From: Bacillota bacterium
Lineage (GTDB): Bacteria > Bacillota > Sulfobacillia > JAJZYS01 > JAJYTV01
NCBI GenBank assembly: GCA_021792885.1
Contig: JAJYTV010000123.1
Location: 1 to 6,164, forward strand
Length of the DNA stretch: 6,164 nt
Reading direction: 5' to 3'
The first letter of the stretch is position 1; the number at the start of each line of letters is the position of its first letter. Positions 1-5,987 of this stretch are shown here, in pieces. Both the position numbers and the translations under genes were made by a program. The notes under the pieces were generated by a model. That model saw nothing but the letters and a program-made list of their open reading frames with translations, was not told the DNA's origin and ran no database searches.

Positions 1-864
1 GAAGTACTCGCCGTAGCCCTGGCCCGCGATCACCTCGCGCGCCGCCGCGTCGAGCGCGCCCATCGCGGCGCCGGGACGAACCGCCGCGCGGCCGCGCTCC
101 TGCGCCTTCTGCACGATCGCGTAGATCTTGCGCAGCTCCGCATCCGGCTCGCCGTAGAAGAAGGTGCGCGTCGTGTCCGCGATGTAGCCGTCCCAGCGCA
201 GGCCGATGTCGACCAGCACCACCTCGCCGGGCGAGAGGGCGCGGTCCGTCGGCACGCCGTGCGGCAGCGCGCTGCGCTCCCCGAACAGCACGATGCTGTC
301 GAAGCCGGGCTCTCCGCCGAGCTCCTCGCGCATGTGGCGCTCGATCTCGGCCGCCATCTGGCGCTCGGTGATGCCGGTGCGGATCAGGGTTTTCGCGTAG
401 GCGGTGGCCGCATCGAGCCGCCTTGCGGCCTCGCGCAGCGCGGCGGCCTCCTGCGCGTCCTTCGCTGCGCGCAGTGCGATGAGCTGCGGCGCGACGTCGA
501 CGAGGGCCGAGACCTCCCCGCCCGCCGCGTGCGCCACGCCGTGCGCCCAGCCGAGCGAGATGTGGTCGTGCTCGACGCCGATCCTCCCCGAGGGGATCTT
601 CCCTGCGAGGACGTCGCAGATGCTGTCCTGGTCCCGCACGGGGACGGACGGGATGCCGAGCCCCCCGAACTGCGCCGTCTCAAGCGCCGGCACGAACAGC
701 GCAGCCTCGCCCGAGGCCGGCACGAGCAGCGCGAAGAAGCGCTCGTGCGGGTTGATCGTGCGTCCGATCAGGTAGCCGATCTGCACCGGCCGCGTCACGA
801 GCGCGGCCGCGAGTCCCTGTTCCTTCAGGCGTTCCTGCAGCGCGGTAAGGCGCACTCTCTCCAC
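1..864 (-). CDS. Xaa-Pro aminopeptidase / M24B family peptidase, C-terminus cut off by the window edge
   Basis: This is the N-terminal 288 residues of a cytosolic metallopeptidase of the creatinase/prolidase (M24B) fold, which removes N-terminal residues preceding proline. Residues 1-130 form the small non-catalytic domain, starting MERVRLTALQERL and including the family-like GLAAALVT and GYLIG. The catalytic pita-bread domain follows: SALPHG (199-203, substrate-binding His202), then VDIG with metal ligand Asp219 and ADTTRTFF with metal ligand Asp230. The His and two Glu ligands that complete the dinuclear metal site lie beyond the edge, so activity cannot be fully judged. Family members are about 350-360 residues, so about 70 residues are missing. 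The start is uncertain: GTG at 862-864 has AGGAG only 3 nt upstream, and GTG at 853-855 is three codons further in. The gene begins just after the YchF stop and is presumably cotranscribed with it. Xaa-Pro specificity rather than general M24 activity is inferred. Confidence 0.9.
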   Translation of the reverse strand, partial: MERVRLTALQERLKEQGLAAALVTRPVQIGYLIGRTINPHERFFALLVPASGEAALFVPALETAQFGGLGIPSVPVRDQDSICDVLAGKIPSGRIGVEHDHISLGWAHGVAHAAGGEVSALVDVAPQLIALRAAKDAQEAAALREAARRLDAATAYAKTLIRTGITERQMAAEIERHMREELGGEPGFDSIVLFGERSALPHGVPTDRALSPGEVVLVDIGLRWDGYIADTTRTFFYGEPDAELRKIYAIVQKAQERGRAAVRPGAAMGALDAAAREVIAGQGYGEYF

Positions 865-875
865 CCTCTCCTCGC

Positions 876-1928
<1,053 letters not shown>

Positions 1929-1937
1929 CCTTGCATT

Positions 1938-1943
1938 CCCTCC
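1938..1943 (-). promoter_or_regulatory. Ribosome binding site deciding the ychF TTG start
   Basis: The minus strand reads GGAGGG nine nucleotides before TTG at 1926-1928. The competing ATG at 1953-1955 lies upstream of this site and has no comparable Shine-Dalgarno sequence. Confidence 0.75.
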
Positions 1944-1957
1944 AAAGCAGTCCATCC

Positions 1958-1974
1958 GCCGGCCGAAGGCCGAC
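1958..1974 (-). promoter_or_regulatory. Stem-loop in the ychF leader
   Basis: The minus strand reads GTCGGCC-TTC-GGCCGGC, a 7-bp stem (one G-T pair) with a 3-nt loop. No T-run follows, so it is not an ordinary terminator. It lies immediately after the transcription start expected from the promoter at 1982-2010 (about 1975), so the mRNA would begin with this hairpin. A role in mRNA stability or in attenuating read-through from the SDR gene is inference. Confidence 0.5.
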
Positions 1975-1981
1975 CCACCCG

Positions 1982-2010
1982 ATCATACGGCGCCTTGGGG
2001 CTCCCGTCCA
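1982..2010 (-). promoter_or_regulatory. Predicted sigma-A type promoter for ychF
   Basis: On the minus strand, TGGACG (2005-2010) and TATGAT (1982-1987) are separated by exactly 17 nt. They match TTGACA and TATAAT at 4/6 and 5/6 positions. The site lies just past the SDR stop codon and 54 nt before the TTG start of ychF, so the ychF-peptidase pair could be transcribed independently of the PIG-L-SDR pair. Confidence 0.6.
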
Positions 2011-2016
2011 CGCGGC

Positions 2017-2781
2017 CTAGATCTCGATGCGACGCGCGATGCGGTCCACGAGGCCCGGCAGGACGCGCGAGAGGGCCGTCAGCAGGCGGTAGTAGCCCGG
2101 CACGACGGTGAGCCGGCGCCTAGTGCGCCACATGCGCGCCACGGCCTCCGCGACGAGCGCCGGCGGCGGCAGGCGCATCGGGATGCCCTGCTGCTGCGTC
2201 ATCTCCGTCGCGATGAAGCCAGGCAGGACGACCCCGACGGCGACTCCGCGATGCCCCACCTCGCGGCGCAGCCCTGCCGCGAGGTTGACGATCGCCGCCT
2301 TCGTCGCGCCGTAGAGCACGAGCCCCGGCACGGGGATCGCACCGGCCACCGAGGCGATCGCGATCACCTGGCCGCTCCCCCGCCGGAGCATGCCGGGCAG
2401 GACAGCGCGCGCCGCGCGCACGACGCCGAGCAGGTTCGTCTCGACGAGCGCCACGATCTCCTCGTCGCTCGCCTCGGCGAAGCGGCCTCCTCCGCCGATG
2501 CCCGCGTTCGCGACCAGGAGGTCGACGCGGCCCAGGCGCTCCTCCGCCGCGGCGACGAAGGCATCGAGCGACGCCCGGTGCCGCACGTCGAGCGGCAGGG
2601 CGAGCACCTCCCCGCCCTGGTCGCGGATCCGCTGCGCGACCGAGGCGAGCTGCTCTTCGCGCCGCGCCCCGATCACGACCGCAAAGCCGTCGCGCGCGAG
2701 GCGCTCCGCCACGGCCGCGCCGATGCCGCTCGAGGCGCCGGTGACGAGGGCGACAGGGCGTTCTGCGCCGTCGCGCGCCAT
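2017..2781 (-). CDS. SDR-family NAD(P)-dependent oxidoreductase
   Basis: This is a 254-residue classical short-chain dehydrogenase with a Rossmann fold, expected to catalyse NAD(P)(H)-dependent oxidation or reduction of an alcohol or carbonyl. It has the cofactor loop TGASSGIG (14-21), NAG (92-94) and the catalytic tetrad Asn116, Ser144, Tyr157 and Lys161 (YGATK). PGFIATEM (187-194) forms the substrate lid. Arg40-Arg41 after the second strand suggest NADP(H) preference. The C-terminus (about 226-254, PGYYRLLTALSRVLPGLVD) is hydrophobic and basic, as in SDRs that act on lipophilic substrates near membranes; this is inference. The ATG directly follows the TAG of the PIG-L gene, and its GGAGG (2787-2791) lies inside that gene's last codons, so translation is probably coupled. 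The substrate cannot be read from the sequence. Confidence 0.95.
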   Translation of the reverse strand: MARDGAERPVALVTGASSGIGAAVAERLARDGFAVVIGARREEQLASVAQRIRDQGGEVLALPLDVRHRASLDAFVAAAEERLGRVDLLVANAGIGGGGRFAEASDEEIVALVETNLLGVVRAARAVLPGMLRRGSGQVIAIASVAGAIPVPGLVLYGATKAAIVNLAAGLRREVGHRGVAVGVVLPGFIATEMTQQQGIPMRLPPPALVAEAVARMWRTRRRLTVVPGYYRLLTALSRVLPGLVDRIARRIEI

Positions 2782-3507
2782 CTAGTCCTCCGCGCCCAGG
2801 GGGCCGGGAATGTGCAGCTGTGCGCGCGTGCGCGCGTGCAGAGGCTCCGCCGCGATGGCGCCCTCCGCCGCGCCGTTGCGCGCCAGCTGCGCCTCGAGCC
2901 GGGCGACGATGGGATCGTCCGCCCCGAACTGGCTTTGGTGGCAGGCGATCGCCCGGCGACGCAGCCCGAGGCTCTGTTCGTCCAGCGCGAAGAGGTCTGT
3001 GGCCCGGCGCGGGAAGTAGTAGACGACCCCCTCCACGTCGTGCGCCTCGCCGCTGCCGCCCGCGTAGTGCGGCAGGCCCGAGAGCAGCGCGGCCTCGCTC
3101 ACGGCGAGTCCCACCATGCGGTGGTCGCTGTGCGCCTCGTACGGGAGGTAGGGATCGCAGACGAAGACGTACTGCGGGCGCACCGCGCGCAAGAGCGCGA
3201 CCGCGTGGTCGCGCAGGCGGTAGTAGTCGTGCGGGCCGCCGTCCGGCAGCGCGAGCATGCGCAGCCGCACGCCGAGCATAAGGGCGGCTGCCTCCTGCTC
3301 CGCCGCGCGGGTGCTGGCGATCTCCTCCGGCGAGCGTCCAGGATCGCGGGTGCCCAGGCGCCCGTCGGTGATCACGGCGATCTCCGCCGAGGCGCCCTTG
3401 CGGACGAGCGCCGCAAGCGTCCCGCCGCAGCCGAGTTCGACGTCGTCGGGATGCGGGGAGACGAAGAGGAAGCTTCTCGCGTCACGCCATCCTGGCAGGG
3501 TGCTCAC
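2782..3507 (-). CDS. PIG-L/LmbE-family zinc-dependent N-acetylglucosaminyl deacetylase
   Basis: This is a zinc hydrolase of the LmbE fold, a family that removes N-acetyl groups from GlcNAc-containing glycosides (bacillithiol or mycothiol precursors, GlcNAc-PI, antibiotics). Numbering from the GTG at 3505-3507 (241 residues), SPHPDDVELGCGG (17-29) supplies His19, catalytic base Asp21 and ligand Asp22; HSDHRMVG (126-133) supplies the third ligand, His129. ITDGRLGT (46-53) and the E-rich helix around 61-72 are also typical. The start is uncertain. AAGGAG (3507-3512) overlaps the GTG and is ideally spaced (8 nt) for a CTG three codons later (3496-3498). The reading frame also stays open to an ATG at 3574-3576 that lacks an RBS. 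It resembles BshB-type bacillithiol deacetylases, but the neighbours contain no bshA or bshC, so the substrate is left open. The SDR gene follows without a gap. Confidence 0.92.
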   Translation of the reverse strand: MSTLPGWRDARSFLFVSPHPDDVELGCGGTLAALVRKGASAEIAVITDGRLGTRDPGRSPEEIASTRAAEQEAAALMLGVRLRMLALPDGGPHDYYRLRDHAVALLRAVRPQYVFVCDPYLPYEAHSDHRMVGLAVSEAALLSGLPHYAGGSGEAHDVEGVVYYFPRRATDLFALDEQSLGLRRRAIACHQSQFGADDPIVARLEAQLARNGAAEGAIAAEPLHARTRAQLHIPGPLGAED

Positions 3508-3538
3508 TCCTTGGGCGGTTCTCGGGCGCCATAGAAGG

Positions 3539-3565
3539 CGCCGCGAGGCCTGAAGTCTCGCGGCG
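3539..3565 (-). promoter_or_regulatory. 9-bp stem-loop just upstream of the PIG-L gene
   Basis: CGCCGCGAG (3539-3547) pairs perfectly with CTCGCGGCG (3557-3565) around a 9-nt loop. On the minus strand it is followed by CCTTCTATGG rather than a T-run, so it is a poor terminator. It ends about 30 nt before the PIG-L start and could affect translation or transcript stability. If translation begins at the ATG at 3574-3576 instead, the stem lies inside the coding sequence. Confidence 0.5.
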
Positions 3566-3593
3566 GCGCATGGCATGGCGCCAATGGACGGGC

Positions 3594-3640
3594 CGATGGA
3601 GACGGCAGGGCCCGGTGCTCCCCGTTCTCTCGTCCCATCG
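3594..3640 (-). promoter_or_regulatory. Possible long stem-loop in the PIG-L leader region
   Basis: CGATGG plus GACG (3594-3599 and 3601-3604) pairs with CGTC plus CCATCG (3631-3640), giving ten base pairs with one bulged base and a GC-rich interior. With the stem at 3539-3565 it makes the 245-nt gap between the 218-residue gene and the PIG-L gene look structured. I recognise no riboswitch class and no clear promoter here. Confidence 0.3.
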
Positions 3641-3701
3641 TTCGCTGCCCGGCGGCGACACCCTCCCTAGACCGGGTCGCGCAGCAAAAACCGGTTCGGG
3701 G

Positions 3702-3735
3702 CAAGACAAAGGCGGGCCGCTGCGAGCGGCCCGCC
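3702..3735 (-). terminator. Rho-independent terminator of the membrane-anchored helical protein gene
   Basis: On the minus strand a perfect 11-bp stem, GGCGGGCCGCT with AGCGGCCCGCC and a CGC loop (3711-3735), is followed by TTTGTCTTGC. It starts 17 nt after the TAG at 3753-3755, and so separates this gene from the PIG-L unit downstream. Confidence 0.88.
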
Positions 3736-3752
3736 ATGCGCGATCCGGGTCC

Positions 3753-4409
3753 CTAGAAGCCCTGCTGGATCGACTGCATCATCTGCTGCAGCGACTGTGC
3801 GTCCTTCTGCACCTCGGGCCAGTTCTGCTGCGATGCGGCCTTGTTGAGGTCGCTCACCAGGGTCGACATCTCCTGGAACGTCGGGCCCGAGCCCGACACG
3901 TAGTTGGTCGTCATCCAGGCGAGGGACTTCTGCGCGTTCTGCACGCCCGTTGCGACCTGCGCCACGTTCTTCTCGGCGATCGCCAGCGCCAGGTTCGCGA
4001 GGTCCGCCGTGAAGCCGTTCAGGTCGGCGCTCGCGATCCCCGCCTTGCCGTACGTCTCCTCCAGGCGCGCCCAGTCCGCCTCGGCGGCCCGCAGCTCGTC
4101 GCCCGCGAGCTGCCAGTCCTGCGTCTTCGCCGACGAGTTGATGGCACCCAGCGCCTGCACGAGGGATTGCGCGTCCGCCGGCCCCGCCGCCAGAGGAGCC
4201 ACCGTCTGCGTCACGGCCGGCGTTCCGGTGAAGTAGTTCCCGAGCTGGCGCAGGATCTGCTGACTCTCTTGCGAGTGATAGATGAGTCCAAGCGCGACGA
4301 GGATCAAGAGTCCCCCAACCAGCTGCCCCCGCCACCTCGGCGTCGCATCGCGCGAAGTCCCCGCCTTCGAACGCATCGCCTCGCCCCACGGTATGCGCCG
4401 CGTCCGCAC
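3753..4409 (-). CDS. Membrane-anchored helical protein of unknown function
   Basis: I do not recognise this 218-residue protein with confidence. A short basic N-terminus (MRTRRIPWGEAMRSK) precedes one hydrophobic segment (about 28-45, GQLVGGLLILVALGLIYH). The rest, about 170 residues, should face the outside and is rich in Ala, Gln and Leu, with helices of the type DWQLAGDELRAAEADWARL, NLALAIAEKNVAQVATG and QQNWPEVQKDAQSL. The repeated pattern of about 15-20 residues with W after N/D/Q resembles small four-helix-bundle lipoprotein-like families such as DUF4363, but this is a weak by-eye likeness. There is no lipobox cysteine. The start is GTG at 4407-4409 because GGAGG (4417-4421) lies 7 nt upstream; the in-frame ATG at 4374-4376 has only a weak RBS. 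A strong terminator follows. A role in the envelope or in sporulation is conjecture. Confidence 0.8.
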   Translation of the reverse strand: MRTRRIPWGEAMRSKAGTSRDATPRWRGQLVGGLLILVALGLIYHSQESQQILRQLGNYFTGTPAVTQTVAPLAAGPADAQSLVQALGAINSSAKTQDWQLAGDELRAAEADWARLEETYGKAGIASADLNGFTADLANLALAIAEKNVAQVATGVQNAQKSLAWMTTNYVSGSGPTFQEMSTLVSDLNKAASQQNWPEVQKDAQSLQQMMQSIQQGF

Positions 4410-4416
4410 CGCCGCA

Positions 4417-4421
4417 CCTCC
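4417..4421 (-). promoter_or_regulatory. Ribosome binding site deciding the GTG start of the 218-residue protein
   Basis: GGAGG on the minus strand, 7 nt before GTG at 4407-4409. This is much better than the sequence in front of the ATG eleven codons downstream, so the protein probably carries the extra basic segment MRTRRIPWGEA before its membrane helix. Confidence 0.7.
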
Positions 4422-4466
4422 AGTACGACCCGCTTTCTTGGCGATGCCTATGGCGCGTCCGCAAGC

Positions 4467-4499
4467 GATAGAACGGGCAGGCTCGAAGAGCCTGCCCGT
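4467..4499 (-). terminator. Terminator-like hairpin after the 54-residue gene
   Basis: ACGGGCAGGCTC (minus strand, 4488-4499) pairs perfectly over 12 bp with GAGCCTGCCCGT around a TTC loop. It is followed on the minus strand by TCTATC, a weak T-tract. It begins 11 nt past the TAA of the 54-residue gene. The poor T-tract means some read-through into the 218-residue gene is possible. Confidence 0.7.
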
Positions 4500-4510
4500 C
4501 GCGTGCGACA

Positions 4511-4675
4511 TTAGTCCTGCTGTGAAAGTTGCGAAAGCGGCGTTGTGCGCTGCGCGCCGCTTTGCGCGGCGTTCTGGCCGGCTTCCTTCTGAAGGTCCGC
4601 CGCGATCTCCGCGGCCACCTCCTGCGCGAACTGCTGCGGGTCGATGCGCAGCTGCGGGCGCTTCTCTTCCGCCAT
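4511..4675 (-). CDS. Small Gln/Ala-rich protein, 54 residues, unknown function
   Basis: An ATG at 4673-4675 lies 7 nt after a perfect GGAGG (4683-4687) and opens 54 codons ending in TAA, followed by a stable hairpin. The product starts MAEEKRPQLRIDPQQF and continues with an amphipathic acidic helix (about 15-32, QEVAAEIAADLQKEA). Its tail is rich in Q, S, A and T. It has no cysteine, no membrane segment and no signal peptide, so it should be soluble, hydrophilic and cytosolic. The composition recalls small acid-soluble spore proteins, but no SASP family motif or germination-protease site is evident, so I do not assign it there. Strong RBS, clean start and own terminator argue that it is expressed. 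A possible forespore-type promoter lies upstream at 4744-4772. Confidence 0.72.
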   Translation of the reverse strand: MAEEKRPQLRIDPQQFAQEVAAEIAADLQKEAGQNAAQSGAQRTTPLSQLSQQD

Positions 4676-4743
4676 TGCCCCACCTCCCCGGCGTTATGGT
4701 TCCCCGCTTCGCGGCATCATGCGCTGGAAGTTTCGCGCGATGA

Positions 4744-4772
4744 AGTATGGCACGCGCCGCAGCGGGTATCCT
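4744..4772 (-). promoter_or_regulatory. Possible sporulation-sigma (SigG-like) promoter for the 54-residue gene
   Basis: On the minus strand AGGATA (4767-4772) and CATACT (4744-4749) are 17 nt apart. CATACT agrees with the core of the sigma-G/E -10 element, and AGGATA partly with the sigma-G -35 element. No sigma-A-like site stands out in the 4676-4802 divergent region on this strand. The expected start would leave a leader of about 60 nt. Two short degenerate boxes can arise by chance. Confidence 0.25.
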
Positions 4773-4802
4773 GCGCAGCGAGGAGGCGCAAGGGAAGTGG
4801 GC

Positions 4803-4952
4803 ATGTTCGCCGCGCAGCTGCACCATCTGCCGCATCGATTCCACATCGCGATCGGTCCCGCCGCGGTGGCGGCCCCCAGCTGGCTACCGGTCGTGGTGAT
4901 CGCGGCCGCCATCTTCGCACTTGGCCTCTGGTGGGCTTCCAGCCGCGCCTGA
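4803..4952 (+). CDS. Small single-pass membrane protein, 49 residues, His-rich N-terminus
   Basis: The product has an N-terminal stretch with four histidines (MFAAQLHHLPHRFH), a short Gly/Ala/Pro linker, one hydrophobic helix (about 27-45, WLPVVVIAAAIFALGLWWA) and a tiny SSRA tail ending in TGA. ATG at 4803-4805 is 7 nt after AGGGA (4791-4795). An in-frame GTG two codons earlier (4797-4799) lies 10 nt after AGGAGG (4781-4786), so either may be used. The frame is open further upstream, but there it has no RBS and encodes Arg-rich non-protein-like sequence. I recognise no family. It lies 50 nt before another tiny membrane protein gene and may share a transcript with the polysaccharide deacetylase. 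The clear transmembrane helix and the RBS are the main support. Confidence 0.6.
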   Translation: MFAAQLHHLPHRFHIAIGPAAVAAPSWLPVVVIAAAIFALGLWWASSRA

Positions 4953-5002
4953 ACATTGCGGAACCGGATGCGTAGCATGGAGCGCGGAGGTGCAGCGCGA
5001 CG

Positions 5003-5101
5003 ATGATGTGGGCGTTCGTCGAAGTCGGGCTTCTGACTGTCGTCTGGCTGATCGTGATCGGTGTCCTGTTCGCGCGGCACCTCTTCCGCTCACCGGACTA
5101 G
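5003..5101 (+). CDS. Tiny single-pass membrane protein, 32 residues
   Basis: The translation is a short cap (MMWAFVEVG), one strongly hydrophobic helix (about 9-24, GLLTVVWLIVIGVLFA) and a basic tail (RHLFRSPD) ending in TAG, the layout of bacterial membrane microproteins with the positive end in the cytosol. GGAGG at 4986-4990 is 12 nt before the first ATG, which is long but workable; a second ATG follows immediately. No family is recognised. It lies between the 49-residue membrane protein and the membrane-anchored deacetylase on the same strand with short gaps, so cotranscription is likely. A chance ORF is possible at this size, but an uninterrupted membrane helix with a basic flank in GC-rich DNA makes a real gene more likely. 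Confidence 0.52.
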   Translation: MMWAFVEVGLLTVVWLIVIGVLFARHLFRSPD

Positions 5102-5145
5102 GCATGCCGCATCCGGCGCCTCCGCAGGGCGTAGATATGCCCGAC

Positions 5146-5151
5146 GGGAGG
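5146..5151 (+). promoter_or_regulatory. Ribosome binding site of the polysaccharide deacetylase
   Basis: GGGAGG lies 10 nt before TTG (5162-5164) and 13 nt before the adjacent in-frame GTG (5165-5167). The spacing favours TTG, and no better start exists before the membrane helix. Confidence 0.6.
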
Positions 5152-5161
5152 TCGACGGCCC

Positions 5162-5938
5162 TTGGTGATCACGCTGCACCGCGGCTGGGTCGCACTCGGC
5201 GGCCTCGCCGCGGGGATCGCCTTCGCGGCACTCGTCTTCTGGGCGAGCGCACCGCTCGACATCGCCGCGAAGGTCCATTCCACCGCTGCGCCGACCAACG
5301 CTCCGGTGCTCTCCTCGATCCAGACCGGTGCGCGGGAGGTCGCGCTGACCTTCGACGATGGTCCAGACCCCCAGAACACGCCTGCCATCCTGCGCCTTTT
5401 GCGCGAGCACCACGCCAAGGCGACGTTCTTCGTGCTCGGGAGCCAGGCGGAGAAGTTCCCCGGTCTTGTCGAGGCGATCGCGCGCGACGGCGAGGAGGTC
5501 GAGAGCCACTCGATGAGCCACCGCAACCTCGCCGGGCTCCGTCCGTCCCGCGTCTCCTACGAACTCACCTCAACCGCCGGACTCATCCATGAGCTCACGG
5601 GCGCCGACCCGCACTTCTTCCGCCCACCCTACGGCAGCCTGAGCCCCACAGTGTTGCGTGCCGCCGCCCGCCTGCACGAGACGGTGACGCTCTGGACGAT
5701 CGATACGCGCGACTGGACGGGGCGCAGCGCGGCGGCGATCACCTCGACGGTGCTCGCGCAGCTGCGCCCGGGTGCGATCATCCTGATGCACGACGGCGGC
5801 GGACCGCGCGGGCGCACGATCAAGGCGCTGCAGTCGATCCTCGTCGCGCTCTCGCAGCGGGGCTACCGTGCCGTCACGCTGCAGACGCTGGTACGGGACG
5901 CCGTGGGGCAGACAGCGGCGGCCCCGTCCTCTCCCTAA
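5162..5938 (+). CDS. Membrane-anchored polysaccharide deacetylase (NodB/CE4 family)
   Basis: This 258-residue carbohydrate esterase family 4 enzyme is expected to remove N-acetyl groups from GlcNAc or MurNAc residues in peptidoglycan or another cell-surface glycan outside the membrane. After a short basic N-terminus there is one hydrophobic segment (about 9-29) and a 30-residue linker. The NodB domain then carries all five motifs: TFDDGP (63-68; base Asp65, ligand Asp66), HSMSH (116-120; ligands His116 and His120), RPPYGS (154-159), DTRDW (181-185) and LMHDGG (208-213; catalytic His210). The usual GN before the HxxxH motif is ES here. The possible signal-peptidase site ends in ASA but is followed by Pro, so an uncleaved anchor is favoured. 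TTG at 5162 follows GGGAGG. Two tiny membrane protein genes precede it and a terminator follows. It resembles PdaA/PgdA-like enzymes; the exact substrate is not determined. Confidence 0.94.
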   Translation: MVITLHRGWVALGGLAAGIAFAALVFWASAPLDIAAKVHSTAAPTNAPVLSSIQTGAREVALTFDDGPDPQNTPAILRLLREHHAKATFFVLGSQAEKFPGLVEAIARDGEEVESHSMSHRNLAGLRPSRVSYELTSTAGLIHELTGADPHFFRPPYGSLSPTVLRAAARLHETVTLWTIDTRDWTGRSAAAITSTVLAQLRPGAIILMHDGGGPRGRTIKALQSILVALSQRGYRAVTLQTLVRDAVGQTAAAPSSP

Positions 5939-5954
5939 CCGCACGACGAACATG

Positions 5955-5980
5955 GCACCGCCACGCCGGCGGTGCGTTTT
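5955..5980 (+). terminator. Rho-independent terminator of the deacetylase gene, between convergent genes
   Basis: GCACCGCC (5955-5962) pairs over 8 bp with GGCGGTGC (5968-5975) around a 5-nt loop, followed by GTTTTGCGCTT. It begins 16 nt after the TAA of the deacetylase. On the opposite strand the same stem lies 12 nt past the M29 gene's stop and is followed by CATGTTCGTC, so it may serve that gene weakly as well. Confidence 0.85.
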
Positions 5981-5987
5981 GCGCTTC

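Noticed and set aside
3647..3662. T-box-like string on the minus strand (AGGGTGTCGCCGCC)
   Set aside because: It resembles the T-box core, but the invariant TGGN that pairs with the tRNA end is changed to TGTC. No specifier stem or following terminator is evident, and the downstream gene is not an amino-acid gene.
3671..3695. Inverted repeat ACCGG/CCGGT with a 15-nt spacer containing AAAAA, as a possible operator
   Set aside because: The arms are only five bases and such short GC-rich palindromes are common in this DNA; there is no supporting promoter.
3570..4514. Plus-strand 314-codon frame opposite the 218-residue membrane protein
   Set aside because: Arg/Leu/His-rich composition without domains; the minus frame has a membrane helix, RBS and terminator.
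4723..4751. Possible plus-strand sigma-A promoter for the small membrane protein genes
   Set aside because: The best boxes (CTGGAA and TATGGC) match only 3/6 each, too weak to call.
4410..4844. Upstream extension of the 218-residue protein's frame to an ATG at 4842-4844
   Set aside because: It would run through the terminator hairpin at 4473-4499 and the 54-residue gene. The extra sequence is Arg/Ala-rich and without an RBS, whereas the GTG at 4407-4409 has a perfect one.
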